Source: Hafnia paralvei ATCC 29927 (lineage in GTDB: Bacteria; Pseudomonadota; Gammaproteobacteria; Enterobacterales; Enterobacteriaceae). From it: 64,000 nucleotides of DNA. Shown in pieces: positions 35,477 to 43,567 of this stretch (its first letter is position 1; each line of letters opens with the position of its first letter). The position numbers and the translations under genes were made by a program. The notes beneath the pieces were generated by a model. That model was not told the DNA's origin. It was given only the letters and a program-made list of their open reading frames with translations, and did no database searches. Location of the stretch: contig NZ_LXET01000062.1 in NCBI RefSeq assembly GCF_001655005.1, positions 1 through 64,000 of the forward strand, in the 5' to 3' direction.

Positions 35477-37753
35477 TTACGCTTCTAGTTCACGCAGTCG
35501 CTGCGCTGCTTTCACCATATTCGCCAGTGACTGACGAGTTTCAGGCCATGCGCGTGTTTTCAAACCGCAGTCAGGGTTAACCCACAGACGCTCCGCAGGA
35601 ATGTTTTGCGCAGCTTTACGCAGCAAGTCCTCAATCCATTCTACGCTTGGTACGTTTGGCGAGTGAATATCATAGACGCCTGGGCCAATTTCATTGGGAT
35701 ATTCGAACTCTTTAAATGCTTCCAACAGATCCATATCCGAACGAGAGGTCTCGATAGTGATTACATCCGCATCCAGTGCCGCAATAGAATCCATAATGTC
35801 ATTGAACTCGCAATAACACATATGAGTATGGATTTGAGTGTCATCTTGAGCTACAGCGGCATTTAAGCGGAATGCATCAACCGCCCATTCCAAATATGCC
35901 TGCCAATCCGAGCGACGCAGCGGTAAGCCCTCACGTAAGGCAGGTTCATCAATCTGAATGATGCCAATACCGGCTTTTTCCAAATCTTCCACCTCATCGC
36001 GTAGCGCTAAGGCGATCTGCTTAGCGATGATTTCACGTGTCACGTCTTCACGAGGGAATGACCAACACAGAATAGTGACAGGCCCTGTCAGCATGCCTTT
36101 TACCGGTTTGTCTGTCAGTGACTGAGCATATTTAGCCCATTCGACGGTGATCGCCTCTGGGCGACTGATATCACCAATAATGACCGGTGGTTTTACACAG
36201 CGAGAACCATAGCTCTGTACCCAACCGTTTTGGGTAAATACAAAGCCATCGAGGTGTTCACCAAAGTATTCCACCATATCATTACGCTCTGCTTCACCGT
36301 GGACCAACACATCTAGGCCAAGACGCTCCTGTTCAGAGATAGCCTGTTTAATGTGCTCGCTGATCCCTGTGCGATAGTTATTACCATCCACACGACCCTG
36401 TTTGAAGTCGAGACGAAGCCCACGAATTTCGGTCGTCTGTGGGAATGAGCCGATGGTTGTCGTTGGCCATGCTGGCAGATTAAAGCGCGCGCGCTGAGCT
36501 TTCGCTCGTTCTTCATAAGGTTGATTACGCGCACTGTCACGAGCGGTGATTGCCGCCAGACGCTTCTCTACCTGCGCATTGTGTACACGGGTTGAACTAC
36601 GACGAGCGCGAATCGGCGCGCTGTAATCGGTCAGCAACTGTAGATTTTCTGCTGTCGGATCGTTGACCGCTTTCGTCAACAGTGCCAACTCTGCGCATTT
36701 TTGTAATGCGAAAGCAAACCAGCTTTTTACCTCTGCATCCAAGCGAGTTTCAACATTCAGGTCGATTGGGCTATGCAGCAGTGAACAAGAAGAACCGATC
36801 CAGATTTGGCGTTGGGACACCAACGGCTGAATGCGATCGAACCACTGGCCGACATCAGCACGCCATACATTACGACCGTTAATCGCACCGATGGACAGTA
36901 CCCACTCTTGCGGTAGCGCGTTGTGCAATACCGATAAATCATCGTTGCCATGTACCGCATCTACGTGCAGCCCTTGAACCGGCAACGCACGGATTATGTC
37001 TAGGTTATGGCTGATACCTTCAAAATAGGTCGTCAGCAGCAGTTTTACCTGCCCAGCCAACGCCTGATAAGCGGGTTGATACGCATCCAGCCACTCCTGA
37101 GGAAGTTCCAGAACCAGCGCAGGCTCATCGATTTGTACCCACTCAATGCCGCGCTCGGCCAACGCTTTTAGCACCTGTTGATAAACCGGCAGAATATCCT
37201 TCAGGAGTTCCAGTCGATCAAACTGGGCACCTTTCACTTTGCCGAGCCAGAGATAGGTTACGGGGCCAAGCAGTACAGGTTTTACGTTATGACCCAGCGC
37301 CAACGCCTCATCAACTTCTTCCAGCAACTGTTGCCAGCCCAGAGAGAAACTCTGACCCTGCGTGAACTCAGGCACCATGTAGTGGTAGTTAGTGTTAAAC
37401 CATTTGGTCATTTCGGCAGCGGCGGCCGGCTCACCGGTTGGTGCACGACCACGGCCGATACGGAATAACGTATCTAAATCAATCGAGCCGTCAGCATTTT
37501 GATGACGTGCTGGCACATTCCCCAGCAGCAGGCTGGTTGTCAGTACATGGTCGTACCACGCGAAATCACCCACCGGTAATAAATCAACGCCCGCGTCTTG
37601 CTGTTGCTGCCAATGACGTGCACGCAGCTCTTTACCTACGGCCAATAATTCGTTTTGAGAGATATTGCCCGCCCAATAGCTTTCTTGTGCTTTTTTCAGT
37701 TCGCGACGCAGGCCGACACGCGGGAAACCTAAAGTGTGATTGATTACGCTCAT
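35477..37753 (-). CDS. metE: Cobalamin-independent methionine synthase MetE
   Basis: Transfers a methyl group from 5-methyltetrahydropteroyltri-L-glutamate to homocysteine to make methionine without B12. The 758 residues (E. coli 753) form the duplicated TIM-barrel. Zinc ligands are seen in THMCYCEFND (near residue 645) and NPDCGLKTR (near 730). It is divergent from metR across a 271-bp control region with candidate MetJ boxes, and carries its own terminator. Confidence 0.96.
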   Translation of the reverse strand: MSVINHTLGFPRVGLRRELKKAQESYWAGNISQNELLAVGKELRARHWQQQQDAGVDLLPVGDFAWYDHVLTTSLLLGNVPARHQNADGSIDLDTLFRIGRGRAPTGEPAAAAEMTKWFNTNYHYMVPEFTQGQSFSLGWQQLLEEVDEALALGHNVKPVLLGPVTYLWLGKVKGAQFDRLELLKDILPVYQQVLKALAERGIEWVQIDEPALVLELPQEWLDAYQPAYQALAGQVKLLLTTYFEGISHNLDIIRALPVQGLHVDAVHGNDDLSVLHNALPQEWVLSIGAINGRNVWRADVGQWFDRIQPLVSQRQIWIGSSCSLLHSPIDLNVETRLDAEVKSWFAFALQKCAELALLTKAVNDPTAENLQLLTDYSAPIRARRSSTRVHNAQVEKRLAAITARDSARNQPYEERAKAQRARFNLPAWPTTTIGSFPQTTEIRGLRLDFKQGRVDGNNYRTGISEHIKQAISEQERLGLDVLVHGEAERNDMVEYFGEHLDGFVFTQNGWVQSYGSRCVKPPVIIGDISRPEAITVEWAKYAQSLTDKPVKGMLTGPVTILCWSFPREDVTREIIAKQIALALRDEVEDLEKAGIGIIQIDEPALREGLPLRRSDWQAYLEWAVDAFRLNAAVAQDDTQIHTHMCYCEFNDIMDSIAALDADVITIETSRSDMDLLEAFKEFEYPNEIGPGVYDIHSPNVPSVEWIEDLLRKAAQNIPAERLWVNPDCGLKTRAWPETRQSLANMVKAAQRLRELEA

Positions 37754-37936
37754 TATTGTTACCTCATTATGACCCGATCTAACCGCGCTCGGCGTCTGAA
37801 TTATTATGGTTATACTCTAGATAATCTGGGTTGAAGAAAGGTGACACGTGAGCGGCTCCCTAAGTGGATAGACAGTGATGTCATTAGGGTGAACAAACAG
37901 GGTCAACACATCAGCAACTTTAATTATGAAGGATAT

Positions 37937-37960
37937 AGCCATCTAGATGTTTACACATCC
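37937..37960. promoter_or_regulatory. Candidate tandem MetJ operator between metE and metR
   Basis: Three contiguous 8-bp units, AGCCATCT, AGATGTTT and ACACATCC, match the met-box consensus AGACGTCT at 6, 6 and 5 of 8 positions. Strict 8-bp periodicity is how MetJ dimers bind. The site is about 65 bp before the metR ATG. MetR boxes (TGAA-N5-TTCA) are expected in this region, but I see only partial matches. Confidence 0.55.
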
Positions 37961-38024
37961 ATAATCCACAGGTACTGTGTATCGAACAAGCGCAAATTAT
38001 TCACACTCAAGGTGAAAGACTCTC

Positions 38025-39032
38025 ATGATCGAACTGAAACACTTAAGGACGCTGCAAGCACTGAGGAATACAGGCTCTTTAGCTGCAGCCGCAGCACAGC
38101 TGCATCAAACACAGTCAGCCCTTTCTCATCAGTTCAGTGATTTAGAGGAACGTCTGGGCTATCGCTTATTTGTGAGAAAAAGCCAGCCGCTACGTTTTAC
38201 CGTGCAGGGTGAGATCATGTTGAGATTAGCGGAGCAGGTGCTACCACAGATCCAGCAAGCCTTAAAAGCCTGTAACGAACCCCATCAAAGCGCTCTGCGT
38301 ATAGCGATCGAATGTCATAGCTGTATCCAATGGCTCACACCAGCGCTAGATAAATTTCGCGAACATTGGCCAGACGTATCCGTCGATTTTCACTCCGGCG
38401 TGACCTTCGATCCTCAGCCCGCATTGCAACAGGGCGAATTGGATTTAGTGATGACGTCCGATATTTTGCCGCGCAGTCATTTGCACTACACGCCGATGTT
38501 TGATTATGAAGTACGTCTAGTACTCGCACCGGATCACCCTCTGGCGAATAAAGCTGAAATCACGCCGCAAGATCTGGCAGAGGAAACCTTGTTGATTTAT
38601 CCGGTACAGCGTCAGCGCCTAGACGTATGGAGACATTTTCTGCAACCGGCTGGCATTACCCCAGCGCTGAAAAGCGTGGATAACACCTTGCTGCTGATTC
38701 AGATGGTTGCCGCACACATGGGTATTGCTGCATTACCGCATTGGGTCGTGGAAAATGTGGAGCGTCAGGGCTTAGTAGTCACTAAGCCGCTAGGGGAAGG
38801 GCTATGGAGTCGTTTGTACTCTGCGGTTCGCGATGGGGAACAAAACCAGCCCGTGACAGAAGCCTTTATCCATTCGGCGCGCCGCCATGCCTGCGAACAT
38901 CTGCCCTTCGTACGCGACGCGGAAATCTATCACAGTAAAATTGCTAACGGGCTGTCTCCTCACGACGAACAATCCAGCGCCGATGCACCCATAGCGAAAG
39001 CGCGATCACCGCGCCACCAGCAATCAGCCTGA
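38025..39032 (+). CDS. metR: LysR-family regulator MetR
   Basis: Homocysteine-responsive activator of metE and metH. The 335-residue protein starts MIELKHLRTLQALRNTGSLA with the LysR helix-turn-helix over about residues 15-45, and then has the effector domain. It is 18 residues longer than E. coli MetR at the C-terminus. The extra tail is read through the 3' end of the convergent yigM, an 89-bp overlap. Divergent from metE, the classic arrangement. Confidence 0.94.
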   Translation: MIELKHLRTLQALRNTGSLAAAAAQLHQTQSALSHQFSDLEERLGYRLFVRKSQPLRFTVQGEIMLRLAEQVLPQIQQALKACNEPHQSALRIAIECHSCIQWLTPALDKFREHWPDVSVDFHSGVTFDPQPALQQGELDLVMTSDILPRSHLHYTPMFDYEVRLVLAPDHPLANKAEITPQDLAEETLLIYPVQRQRLDVWRHFLQPAGITPALKSVDNTLLLIQMVAAHMGIAALPHWVVENVERQGLVVTKPLGEGLWSRLYSAVRDGEQNQPVTEAFIHSARRHACEHLPFVRDAEIYHSKIANGLSPHDEQSSADAPIAKARSPRHQQSA

Positions 39033-39810
39033 TCCAGTCAGGGTGCTGCTGCCAAATCGCCAGATTAACCAGCAGCCCTGCCGGAATGAGCACATTGTTC
39101 ATGATGGCTAAGGTTCCAGCATCCACCTGAGTGGCACCATAGTTCCACATGAAATAACCCATGCCTGAAGCGCCAATGCCAAGCCAAATCAGGATCCCCC
39201 ACTGCAAACTGGTTGTTGGCATCATTTGATGATGCCCAAATATCAGCCATGCCGGCAGGGCAATGCATAGCGCGCCCAAGTAAAACCATGAAAATGCATT
39301 ACGCTGTGGCATCGGGCTGATTTCCATCAAGCGTTTGTAGCCAACCTGCCCAATTGCAAAGCAAATATTTGCTCCCTGAATCAGACCAAACCCCAGTAAA
39401 AACTGCGGGCTCAAAGGGTTATAGCGGATAATCAAAGCTCCTAAAACAGCGAGCAACGCGCTAAATAAGTATCCCCAGCGCAGACGATTTCCTTGCATAA
39501 GATCGTAAATCAGCGTGACATAAATCGGCGTCATGATGGTGAACAGCAGAACTTCTGGCACCGACAGGTACAGGAAAGACTGATAATAAAACAGGTACAT
39601 CACGCCTAACTGACAGGCTCCGAGCGCCATATACAGCAGCGCCTGTTTAGCCTGCACGCCGCGAAAACGTAGGAAAGGTAAGAATACCAACGCAGCTAAC
39701 GCGACACGCACCAATACCGCGAACCACCCATCAACCTGACCGGCAAGGTAAACACCAATCAAGCTGAATGAAAATGCCCACAACACCGTGGTGAGAAGTA
39801 ATAGAATCAC
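38944..39810 (-). CDS. yigM: EamA/DMT-family transporter YigM (probable biotin importer)
   Basis: Inner-membrane carrier of 288 residues with ten predicted membrane spans in two EamA repeats. The gene next to metR in E. coli is yigM, whose product imports biotin, and the sequence follows it. FSLIGVYLAGQVDGWF near residue 14 and the second-half WLGIGASGMGYFMWNYG are recognisable. Substrate is inferred from the E. coli homolog. Its last 89 bp overlap the end of metR on the opposite strand. Confidence 0.85.
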   Translation of the reverse strand: MILLLLTTVLWAFSFSLIGVYLAGQVDGWFAVLVRVALAALVFLPFLRFRGVQAKQALLYMALGACQLGVMYLFYYQSFLYLSVPEVLLFTIMTPIYVTLIYDLMQGNRLRWGYLFSALLAVLGALIIRYNPLSPQFLLGFGLIQGANICFAIGQVGYKRLMEISPMPQRNAFSWFYLGALCIALPAWLIFGHHQMMPTTSLQWGILIWLGIGASGMGYFMWNYGATQVDAGTLAIMNNVLIPAGLLVNLAIWQQHPDWIRLIAGGAVIALSLWVHRRWIVRREETAR

Positions 39811-39909
39811 GAAGTTTTTCGTCCATTGCCGATTTAGAGGGCAATTCTACTGAAGGATGACGAGCAATGCTGGACGAAGTCGGTTTACAAGTGACGTATA
39901 ATCAACCAA

Positions 39910-39962
39910 ACAATTTGAAGTGGCTGGGGTAAATGAGTGCAGCACTCTCCACAATTTGAAGT
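39910..39962. repeat. Direct repeat ACAATTTGAAGT, two copies 41 bp apart
   Basis: Copies at 39910-39921 and 39951-39962 flank a block containing CTGGGGTAAATGAGTGCAGC. The minus-strand layout (ACTTCAAATTGT ... GCTGCACTCATTTACCCCAG ... ACTTCAAATTGT) resembles an intergenic repeat I associate with Serratia, Yersinia and relatives. Family membership is from memory and not verified. It lies past the end of the envelope operon, before yigM. Confidence 0.5.
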
Positions 39963-39980
39963 ATGGCAGGTAGATATCCC

Positions 39981-41117
39981 TTACTTCATTTCTGCCAATT
40001 GCCCTGCATCCTCGGCTCTCGCATGCAATGCAAGCGCGGGAAAATCGCGGAACGTGTAATATTCGTCAGGCTTAGGGAGTTGCTTCATTGAGCGGCCTGA
40101 CAAGAGACGTAATTCACCGAGATCTTTCATCTGAAAGCCTGCCCATTCGGCAGGAAGCCGTAAACGTAGCGATGCGGTGGATTCACTCGGTATCGGCGTC
40201 GGGATGCGATCGTCGTCAGTCAGATAGTTGCGCTTTAATACCAAAAACTTCTCCGGCACAGCACGGTGGCTATCCCACCAGTTGCCATCCAGCATGTCGA
40301 ATTGAAAACGCGTATCTTTGGCCGATACTGCCCCTAACTGATGCAATGCTGCGGGCAAAATGGCCTGCATAGACAGATTAAATTGCTCAACCGAACTCGA
40401 ATGTCCCTGCAAAATGAGCGACGCGGCCAAACGTGCCCCTAACAAATTGGAGTAGAGATCTTCTGGCGAAAATGCCGAAATTCCTTCTGAAAATCCGGGA
40501 ACAGACTCGAAACCATACCATTGAGCAATTTCATGCCACGCGGCAACCTGAAATGCCAAATAGCTTGAAAGATAGGCCGCCAGCGTAAATCGCTCGGCTT
40601 CATTTTGCGGTGGAGTGAATGCAAACAACTGGATATGGCGCTGTGCGAGTTCTTCGCTTAGCACGATCGTTTGCTCTTGCCCCAACCGTGGCCAAATCTG
40701 GCTGAACAGAAAGAGCGTCATATCTGCCGTATCACGCACATGTGCGATATCGATAAACCCACCATGAGCGGTATAGAGCAAACCGTCTTGCTCGCTGCTG
40801 ATACCCATTAGATTAGCGACGGCACCCAATAAGCTATCGTTATAATGATGCTCACCCAATCCATCAGCTTCAACCACATTATTTAGCTGGTAAAGCGGTA
40901 CAGGAATACCTAATGCCTGCGCCTTTAGGTTATAGCCAAACGCACAACATGGCCGCAAACCATCCGGAGCAGAAAGCATTTCAACCGTCGGCCATGCGCG
41001 CGTTGCCTGCTGAAGCGGAGAGGTGGATAAATCTGGCACAATAGGCAGCTTAATTTGAGAGAAGCAGGAAGATGACAGCAAGATGCCGGTAATGAGTCCA
41101 TATTTTACAACGTTCAA
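39981..41117 (-). CDS. Probable DUF4056-family exported/lipoprotein
   Basis: Unknown function, 378 residues. The N-terminus is a hydrophobic export signal ending ILLSSSC, a weak lipobox, so a lipoprotein is possible. The body carries DGLRPCCAFGYNL, a GGFIDIAHVRD motif (near residue 120) and AWHEIAQWYGFES (near 200), which I associate with the DUF4056 family. The conserved His, Asp and Glu look like possible metal ligands. The start overlaps the end of the Omp85-type gene by 4 bp, so it is the third gene of a coupled operon. A periplasmic enzyme is a guess. Confidence 0.7.
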   Translation of the reverse strand: MNVVKYGLITGILLSSSCFSQIKLPIVPDLSTSPLQQATRAWPTVEMLSAPDGLRPCCAFGYNLKAQALGIPVPLYQLNNVVEADGLGEHHYNDSLLGAVANLMGISSEQDGLLYTAHGGFIDIAHVRDTADMTLFLFSQIWPRLGQEQTIVLSEELAQRHIQLFAFTPPQNEAERFTLAAYLSSYLAFQVAAWHEIAQWYGFESVPGFSEGISAFSPEDLYSNLLGARLAASLILQGHSSSVEQFNLSMQAILPAALHQLGAVSAKDTRFQFDMLDGNWWDSHRAVPEKFLVLKRNYLTDDDRIPTPIPSESTASLRLRLPAEWAGFQMKDLGELRLLSGRSMKQLPKPDEYYTFRDFPALALHARAEDAGQLAEMK

Positions 41118-42256
41118 AATGCTTCCCCTACCTGAAAATAAAATCCGGTACTTCCCTTACCAACACCCAGATCAAGCCGTACATTCATGCGTGGTTTGAA
41201 TTCAAAACGATAGCCTACGCCCACTGAAGGCAGCCAGCGACTTTGCCCTAAATCGCTGGCTCTTGGCCCCATGGTACCCGTACCCAGCCAGCCGACAACA
41301 CCATTGCGCCAGTCGAGCTTACGTCGATATTCAACTTGAGTACTCACCACGTTTCTATCGCGATAGCGCCCTTCATAATAGCCACGCATACGATTATTAC
41401 TTCCCAAAAGCGGCAACATATTCCACGGCACATCACCTTGCGTAAAGCGGCCATCGACTTCCCACGCCAGAACATTATCTTCATCCAGTGCATGGTATAG
41501 GGCATAACGACTATCCAGCTCATCAAAACGGGTATCACTGCCCAGCTCTGGCGCGTAATGAGTGTAGGTGATATTCACCAACTGTCCGTGCCGTGGATTA
41601 GCGACAAAATCACGGGTGTCGTAAGTAAACGTCGCGCTAGCGCCTGAACTGAGCACCGAAGTTCCCGCTTTTTCGCGTTCCAAAGTGCCTTTGTCTTTAT
41701 CCTGAATTGAAGCCGCATGTACCGAAGAGAAAGACCAGCCAACACCTAAATAGGTATTCGCCGCAATGCGATACAAAAGATCGGGTTTAGCACTGAACTC
41801 CTGAGAAGTATATTTCTGTTTGTCGCTGTCATTGCGGCCAGCACTGAATCCTGAGCCCCAATAGTAGGTAGGCATATCATTGAGAGCACCGCTCAAGTAG
41901 AAGCGCCAAGCATCGTCGGCAAAAAAACTATAATTATCCAGACCTATGCCAAAGGCACCCGTAGAGCTGGCAAAGCCGCTAAGCGAAAGCGTGGAGTTTT
42001 GGCTAACGTGATCGGTTTCGTCAGGTCGGTACATCCCAACAACGGCTACACCAACGCCAAGGCCTAACTCTGGTGTATAGAAGGGCCCCGGCATGACGCC
42101 CCAGTCGATACCTTTACTAGAATCGAACTGGTTATCTGCGCCTAACCCCACCAACCAGCCATCAACTTGTTGGCGCGAAGGCAGGAGATCCCCCGCCTGA
42201 ACCAAGGTCGATATACTGAGGCAGCTCACCAGACAAAGCCCTGCTATACCTCGCAT
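41114..42256 (-). CDS. BamA/TamA-type (Omp85) beta-barrel outer membrane protein without POTRA domains
   Basis: The 380-residue protein has a signal peptide cleaved after about residue 21 (ISTLVQA) and then goes directly into beta-barrel sequence. The RGYYEGRYRDRN motif (near residue 300) corresponds to the conserved Omp85 barrel loop, and the chain ends in phenylalanine, the usual BAM recognition end. No POTRA repeats are present, unlike BamA or TamA. It starts in a 1-bp overlap with the upstream barrel gene and overlaps the downstream DUF4056-type gene by 4 bp. Role unknown; secretion or lipid transfer are possible. Confidence 0.78.
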   Translation of the reverse strand: MRGIAGLCLVSCLSISTLVQAGDLLPSRQQVDGWLVGLGADNQFDSSKGIDWGVMPGPFYTPELGLGVGVAVVGMYRPDETDHVSQNSTLSLSGFASSTGAFGIGLDNYSFFADDAWRFYLSGALNDMPTYYWGSGFSAGRNDSDKQKYTSQEFSAKPDLLYRIAANTYLGVGWSFSSVHAASIQDKDKGTLEREKAGTSVLSSGASATFTYDTRDFVANPRHGQLVNITYTHYAPELGSDTRFDELDSRYALYHALDEDNVLAWEVDGRFTQGDVPWNMLPLLGSNNRMRGYYEGRYRDRNVVSTQVEYRRKLDWRNGVVGWLGTGTMGPRASDLGQSRWLPSVGVGYRFEFKPRMNVRLDLGVGKGSTGFYFQVGEAF

Positions 42257-43377
42257 TAAAAGCGATACTCACCGGAAACAAAGAAACTGTTACGTTCGGC
42301 AAAGCCAAACTCAGTGATCAGATTGAAATTACGAGTAATCTCATACTGCGCCCCGAGCAAAACATTCCACGGCGATTGCAGATGCTGTTTGACGTCAAAG
42401 CGGCCTTTACCATCTTCGTTGGCCATCGCCATAAGCTTTTGCAACTCTGCAGGCATATTTAAATCGTTTAGATTGCCTTTAAACTCTTGCTGAACATCCT
42501 GATACATCGACCCCACCCAAACGTTGAGCTTACTGGGACCCATGTGCAACGCATCAATTGCAGGAATAGAGAAACGGTAACCTACACGCGGTGAAAGAGT
42601 GAATGCATCTATACTGCCATCAAGAATATCAAAACGTGTTTGGGTATAGTTGATGTCCACCATGCTAAACCAGTCACCATATCCCCCCACCAGCGTAGTA
42701 CCAGCACCATAAGTGGTGCCTTTAAAATCCAGTTTAAAATCAATATCTTTTAGTGTTCCATTCTGATTCATTCCATGAATAACGTTTGAAATTATTCTAT
42801 TTAATGTATTACTTAACCCTTTGAAATTAGAAGGATCGGAATCAACAGAAACATTTGATATTGAACTACCCTTGGTATGACCAATAATTCCATAGACGTT
42901 CATGAAAGGGAGCACCCATGCATCCAATTTCATTGTCTCAGTTTCACTCTTCTGGCGAGTCTTACCCACTTTGATATCAAACAGATTGGACGGTAAAGCG
43001 ATGAAGTTACTTCCTGAACCTAAGCCCAACCCATTAAATGCAATACTATCAACGTTAATATTCTGTCGGATATTCATGTAGCTAACGCTAACACCAAAAG
43101 GCTCCGGCAATTCGTAACCCAGAGCTCTAGCCTCATCGCCCCAGAAAGGCAAATAGGATGAGGACGCTGACGAAATAGCTTTTTTCTTGCCCTGTTTTGT
43201 TGCTGTTGCAGAGACAGTACTTTCTCCACTCACATTCTGTTGCGGCAAGAGAAACTTAGGTGTGGCAGCCTGATCGATCATGGCTTGAGTGGCATCATCA
43301 GACTCTGGCAAATCAGCAAAGGCAAAAGAGGACATCATCGCCACTGGGATCAGCGCGAGCAGAGTTGAATTCTTCAT
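42256..43377 (-). CDS. Uncharacterised outer membrane beta-barrel protein
   Basis: A 373-residue product with a clear signal peptide (MKNSTLLALIPVAMMSSFAFA, cut before Asp22). A Ser/Ala/Lys-rich linker (about 50-75) follows, then amphipathic strands ending in ...SGEYRF with a C-terminal Phe. The middle of the gene (42.75-42.9 kb) is noticeably AT-rich. I do not recognise the family. Its stop overlaps the next gene's start by one base (TAATG). It is the first of a three-gene envelope operon. Confidence 0.75.
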   Translation of the reverse strand: MKNSTLLALIPVAMMSSFAFADLPESDDATQAMIDQAATPKFLLPQQNVSGESTVSATATKQGKKKAISSASSSYLPFWGDEARALGYELPEPFGVSVSYMNIRQNINVDSIAFNGLGLGSGSNFIALPSNLFDIKVGKTRQKSETETMKLDAWVLPFMNVYGIIGHTKGSSISNVSVDSDPSNFKGLSNTLNRIISNVIHGMNQNGTLKDIDFKLDFKGTTYGAGTTLVGGYGDWFSMVDINYTQTRFDILDGSIDAFTLSPRVGYRFSIPAIDALHMGPSKLNVWVGSMYQDVQQEFKGNLNDLNMPAELQKLMAMANEDGKGRFDVKQHLQSPWNVLLGAQYEITRNFNLITEFGFAERNSFFVSGEYRF

Positions 43378-43504
43378 TTTAGGTTTAGCTTTTATTTGAA
43401 ATATGAATTGAAAACTCGAATATGTGTGTAAAACGAATAATTACGAGCAGAAACCGCGCGAGTATACCAGCAAACTATGGGTATTTAGCGCGTCATAAAA
43501 TGCG

Positions 43505-43536
43505 AATCGCGACTAAGATGCCTCTTAGTCGCGATT
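43505..43536 (-). terminator. Terminator after zntA
   Basis: AATCGCGACTAAGA (43505-43518) and TCTTAGTCGCGATT (43523-43536) form a 14-bp perfect stem with a 4-base loop. It lies 31 bp past the zntA stop and upstream of the envelope operon. The T tract is better on the plus strand, but gene order makes zntA the likely target. Confidence 0.75.
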
Positions 43537-43567
43537 AATTTTTACTATTTTACATGTGGTTATGTAA

